Part shown: positions 59,851 to 64,000 of the stretch, piece after piece
Position numbering within the stretch: position 1 is the stretch's first letter
Layout: every line of letters starts with the position of its first letter
Assembly: GCA_036172665.1 (NCBI GenBank)
Contig: CM069875.1
Location: 21,483,806 to 21,547,805, forward strand
DNA length: 64,000 bases
From: Prosopocoilus inquinatus
Taxonomy: Eukaryota > Arthropoda > Insecta > Coleoptera > Lucanidae
Reading direction: 5' to 3'
Made by a program: the position numbers and the translations under genes
Notes under the pieces: model-generated
Databases searched by the model: none
Told to the model about the DNA's origin: nothing
Seen by the model: the letters and a program-made list of their open reading frames with translations, nothing else

Positions 59851-60413
59851 CTTCTAAAGTTTAAATCTAAGCGTCGTATATAATAGAAAGAGAGATCCTT
59901 TAATATTATTAGTCAATCACATAACAAAATCTAGAAATTATAACCAATAGTATTCATCGGTGATCTATCTTTTTATATCATTTCTAGGACCGTAAACAGC
60001 GCTCTCTTTTCTGGAATTAATTGAAACGAGCGATGGGAGCATAAAGATGTAAATTTTTTTGTTGGCTGCCAGTTTCCTTTGTGAAGCACAAAATTGTAGA
60101 ACTACGCCTTTACAAAATACGTCGAAGTATACTTAAGCTACACAGAGTGGTGGACATCGTTGCGAAACTAAGAAAAAACCACGAATTAATTAATAAATTT
60201 GAAAAACAAAGTTAAAAGTTCTGTTGTGTTTAAATCGATTTAAATAAATTTACGCGGCGTTTCTTGCAAGATCAGTTAATTCCGCCAACATTTAGACCAT
60301 TATTGAATAATAGAGTTGTTTCCTGATTTATTTTGAGACTAACAGTTTTTACAAATTTAAATTCAAAAAATTTCAAAGCGCTTTAAATTTTTTTAAATAA
60401 TCTAATTTAATAT

Positions 60414-60600
60414 ACCGGGTGTTCCACGCCATGTGCTCACCCTTCTAGAATCTTTACTTATTAACCGATTAACCTGAATTTTGGAGAGAATAAATTAATC
60501 AAAGAATGGAATTTCTCGACATACCGCTAGTCGTCATAGGACTTCCGGTTTCGCCGAAAGTGATATCAACTTTCTTATTTTAAAAGGAACACCCTATATA
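60414..60600. repeat. Small transposon with GGGTGTTCC ends, related to repeat A
   Basis: GGGTGTTCCACGCC (60417) and AGGAACACCCTATA (60585-60598) are inverted ends. Read in reverse, the inner TTTTAAAATAAGAAAGTTGA matches the module in repeat A at 10264 and 17463. Confidence 0.55.
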
Positions 60601-61028
60601 TTTTTACATATTTGAAATTTATGGATCATTGCGAGTCCGAATACGTATCAATTGTTAATTTTGGTTTCCATGACAACGAAAAAAAAACTTTTTTATTTTT
60701 CAATCTAGAAAGCTTTGAATCGTATTTTTTCGATCTAATACGATCAAGTGTTTCGAGAAAATCATTCCTTTGATTGTATTTTGATTTTTAACATTTTTAC
60801 ACTATTTGAAATTTACATTAGGTCGTAACTAATTTTTTTCGATAGAACCTCATATGTTTCTTAGTTTAGTTCAACAGAACTTTCTTTTCTGACTACGTTA
60901 ATACCAAATACGTCATATTTTCTTTAAAAATAATTTAAATTTAAAATAGAGTATGTCTTATTGAAATTTTACACTCCCTTTATTTCAAATAACTTCAAAG
61001 AAAGTACACGTATTACCTTACAATTACA

Positions 61029-61896
61029 CAGTGTTGTTAAAGATACATTTGTAATAGTATCTAGATACAGATTCTTTCAAAAATATGTATCTAGATGCAG
61101 ATACAGATACTTTTTTCGGAAAATATTGAGATACAGATAAGATACAAAAAAGGTGTCTGCAGTTTATCAAGATACTTGCAAGAGTAAAATTCAATAACCT
61201 ATGCAGTAGTGGAGATATTATTTGCTATCCAAATCGAGCTTTTTTGTGAGAATTGACGGATTTTCGTATGAATATGTGAATAATATACTCGCTACAACCT
61301 GTGAAAACGTTCTCAATCGACCGCAAATAACATTTTTTTCAGCAGTGTACCTACTACTTTTTAAATAGAAAATTATCTTTTGTAGTTGATTAATAAGTTG
61401 ATGAGTAATCACCTGGTTTCGTAAGAAACCAAATTAGATCAACGTAAAATATAAATTTATCAACAGAAATGACTCTACTTCCCTATCAGACAAGTTAAAT
61501 GTAAAATAAATCTCGGATCCTTTGTTGTAGCCTTGTTGTAGCTAAGAGAATCTTCTCGTAATCAAAAAATGCCGATGAAATCAGCAATACAGTTTTTTCT
61601 TTTGATTTCTTCCTTTTGTCAATTATGTTTCCCAATTTGTCAAATCATTTTCAAGTTTCTGTAAAAACTGTAAAATCGGAAGTTGCATTTCCGCCAAGGT
61701 CTGCTGTCTTTTTTGGACGTTCAAGATGTATCTAAAATGTATCTTAGTATCTCAAATGAATAGATACTTTTGTAATTGTATCTAGATGCAGATACGGATA
61801 AATTTTTCTAGTAGTATCTGAGATACGTATCTAGATACTCAAAATGTATTTCGATACTGTATCTAGATACTTGTATCTAAATACTTAACAACACTG
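61029..61896. mobile_element. hAT-like MITE packed with TATCTAGATA palindromes
   Basis: Ends CAGTGTTGTTAA (61029-61040) and TTAACAACACTG (61885-61896). At least ten variants of GTATCTAGATAC or GTATCTGAGATAC lie in two clusters, near 61070-61160 and 61720-61880, and the clusters are inverted relative to each other. No clear 8-bp target duplication (CAATTACA against GCACTGGT), so the superfamily is inferred only from the CAGTGTTG-type end. A frame at 61218-61412 has no motif. Confidence 0.7.
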
Positions 61897-61998
61897 GCAC
61901 TGGTATACACCACTATAGTTCAATAGCTCAATTCATGAAAAATTACATGCACGTCATATACAATAATAAATTAAATTGGCGTCCTGTTTATTAAATTT

Positions 61999-62064
61999 TG
62001 AAAAACGTGGTAGTCGATCGGGTTTTTAGGACAAAAAAAGCCCGATCAACTACCATGTTTTTCA
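61999..62064. repeat. Strong hairpin
   Basis: GAAAAACGTGGTAGTCGATC (from 61999) pairs with GATCAACTACCATGTTTTTC (to 62064); the stem is about 28 bp with two mismatches and a short loop. Confidence 0.75.
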
Positions 62065-62699
62065 AAAGTCATATACAATACTCGTCTGTATCAAATAACT
62101 AGACTAGTTAATCAACACTATACGAATTTTTACATACGTAATAATACCAGAAGATTACAAATAATGTCAGCAATTCTCAGATTGATTACATAATAAAGTA
62201 AAAGTAAACAGTATAAAAATTCGAACAGAATAAGAAGAAGGGACTAATATTACAACAACAGTGTGAGAGTGATATAGACAACTACTAACGCAAGTGATAA
62301 AAGACAAAGATCAAAGATCATCTAATACATTAATTCCGAAAAAGATATTCATCAAGCGTATAGTAAGAATTTTCTACAAAATGTTCTTTAATTGGTTTTT
62401 GAAGTTTTAATAGCGTAAATTTGTGGGGTAGTGACTGTAGAGTTTTGGAGTCAAAGAGAACATACTGTTATGAAACATTGATGTACGATGTTGAGGCAAA
62501 TAAAGATACTGTTTATCTTGGGAACGAGCGGTTACGTATCTCCGATTCTTTGGCTAGCAAAGATTCATTCCATTTTACATACAAAAGGCAACTGTAAATG
62601 TACAAGGACGGAAGAGTGAGAATCCCTAATTCTTTAGAAAGAATTTTGCAACTATTTCGTGCACTTATATTCAAGAATGTCATGCTCTAATTTTCACTG

Positions 62700-63480
62700 C
62701 ACACAACAAAATAATACAGTCTCATTATGTCAATAGACGCAATTCTGTTCAATTTTCTTAGTGTACAGCATGTAGTAGTTAACAGTTTTGCTAAAATGGG
62801 GCAATAGTTATTTCATTTTAGGCCGGAATCAAATGTTAGTCCTAGAAATTTTAAAGTTTTTTGAAAAGGAATTTCATATTCCAAATCAATTAGCTTAGTG
62901 TTTATGGAAGGGAGAGTATTAATACTTAAAGTATTATAGGAAAGTAAAAAGTTCACATTTAACATGATAGATTGTTTCGTCAGCACCAATCTGTCATGCA
63001 CGTAAAGAATAAACTAAGCCGCTCTGAAAGTTATTCGTCAGTTTTATAATGTAAAATTAAGTAGTGAAGTATCATCTGCAAAATGAATGTCATCACCTAA
63101 TTTAATGAACGAGTTTCATGTATATGATAAAGAAAAGTGGTTTGAGTATACTGCCCTGTAGAACCTCATAATGTACTTGAGTTAATCCCGACTTTGCAGA
63201 TAGTCAGGAGACAATCAGCAAAAGATTTTTTAAAAACTAGCAATGCAGTTCAAGGTAGGGCCACGTACACCATATTGGTTTATTTTGTGCAGAAGTGTGT
63301 TGTAATGTATGGTGCTAAAAGCATTGGTCAAATCAAAATAAATTCCAACCCCCTTTTCTCTGAATTCGATATTTCGCAGAATAATTTTGTATGCCAAATA
63401 AAGGGCATCATTTTGCGATGGACCCTTTCTAAAGCCGTTTGGCATCGAATAAATTAATTAATCTAGCCAACATAGCTTTT
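62700..63480 (-). pseudogene. LINE reverse-transcriptase relic (second family)
   Basis: Minus-strand frames: MPNGFRKGPSQNDALYLAYK and VGIYFDLTNAFSTIHYNTLL (63445-63230), then VLQGSILKPLFFIIY (about 63165-63121), FADDTSL (about 63083-63063, the catalytic block), and the downstream segment of 62 codons at 63001-62813 containing LIDLEYEIPFQKTLKFLGLT. At least two frame breaks. Different from the 27005 and 51454 family (DLTNAFSTI against DYSKAFDTL). Its 3' part probably extends toward 62340. Confidence 0.85.
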
Positions 63481-64000
63481 TCAAAAACTATTGAAAAGAT
63501 GAACCAGACAGAAATAGGTCTGTAATTTCTTATATCTGTCTTTTTTACCTGCATTATATAGAGGAATTATTTTAGCTGCAATCATTACTTTTTATACTGG
63601 GTGATTCAAAATAAGTGTCCGAATCGTCAACCACAGATAGTACATGGAAAAAAACAAAAAGTCTGTAGGTATAGGGAGGTCTAATATCCATAGTTTTTTA
63701 AGATTAAATGCATTGAAGATTCAGGTACAAATTGTAGGGGCACTAGTACAGCTGCATTGCGTGACAAGAGCAATGACCTCGCGTGGAATAGAACGAAACA
63801 CTAGTTTACCTTCAAATGAAATGATAAAAGGTTTTTATTTAAAAAAATGTATACAACGCAATCCACTCATTCGAATTTCGGACTTGCGTATGTATACGTA
63901 AGAAATGAATCATGATTTCCATTTTGGATTCAAGGTTGATTTTTGAAATACCTCTGATAGATTTAATTCTGGCAATTTCGCACTTACATAATCTTAGTGA
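63481..64000. other. No gene recognised; repeat end at 63598
   Basis: A CTGGGTGATTCAAAATAAG word at 63597-63615 is a common form of insect MITE end, but its partner would lie outside the window. The frame at 63644-63901 carries no known motif. Confidence 0.4.

Noticed and set aside
1..64000. tRNA genes, rRNA, CRISPR arrays, bacterial-type operons
   Set aside because: No tRNA B-box plus cloverleaf, no rRNA text, and no regularly spaced repeat-spacer arrays were found. The sequence is eukaryotic nuclear in character.

Overview
This is a stretch of an AT-rich, gene-poor, repeat-dense animal nuclear genome. It is most likely from an insect: introns are short to long with GT-AG borders, the genes are typical arthropod orthologues, and there are many fold-back MITEs plus Ty1/copia, Ty3/gypsy-like, LINE and Tc1/mariner relics. 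A beetle is a guess; the window does not settle the order.

Host genes. (1) The 3' half of a multiple inositol polyphosphate phosphatase gene (MINPP1/Mipp type) lies on + at 1206-3288 in seven exons; its first exons, with the RHG motif, lie outside the window. (2) A complete MARCHF6/TEB4/Doa10 ER-membrane ubiquitin ligase lies on - at 3589-6222. It converges tail-to-tail on MINPP1 and its whole reading frame is in one exon. (3) A complete two-exon PC4/SUB1 single-stranded-DNA-binding transcriptional coactivator lies on + at 16548-16960. (4) A lone plausible coding exon at 20420-20568 and a GC-rich block at 34926-35345 are possible parts of a long-intron gene. No RNA polymerase III genes, rRNA or CRISPR arrays were seen.

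Mobile DNA fills most of the rest. There are three LINE reverse-transcriptase relics (27005-28465 -, 51454-52878 +, 62700-63480 -), a dead copia pol fragment (24265-24960), two solo LTRs (46674-47072 and 51069-51381, both reading on -), a Tc1/mariner-family relic carrying a nested MITE (36451-38451), a 3.5-kb fold-back element (54371-57903), another with a tandemly repeated arm (58708-59850), a hAT-like element full of GTATCTAGATAC-like palindromes (61029-61896), and about twenty small palindromic MITEs.

Main discovery. Three loci (about 6826-7083, 22394-22860 and 52881-53143) share a small repeat family, and each copy contains a sequence that folds as a canonical type I hammerhead self-cleaving ribozyme. 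There are four ribozyme copies, because the middle locus is a head-to-head dimer. The invariant core (CUGANGA ... GAAA, with a GUC or GUA cleavage triplet) is intact in all four. Differences between copies keep pairing in stem II (double compensatory change) and stem I (G-U to G-C). Two copies have exact 12-14 bp target-site duplications, and one copy looks circularly permuted. This resembles retrozyme-like or SINE-like retroelements that move through ribozyme-processed RNA.
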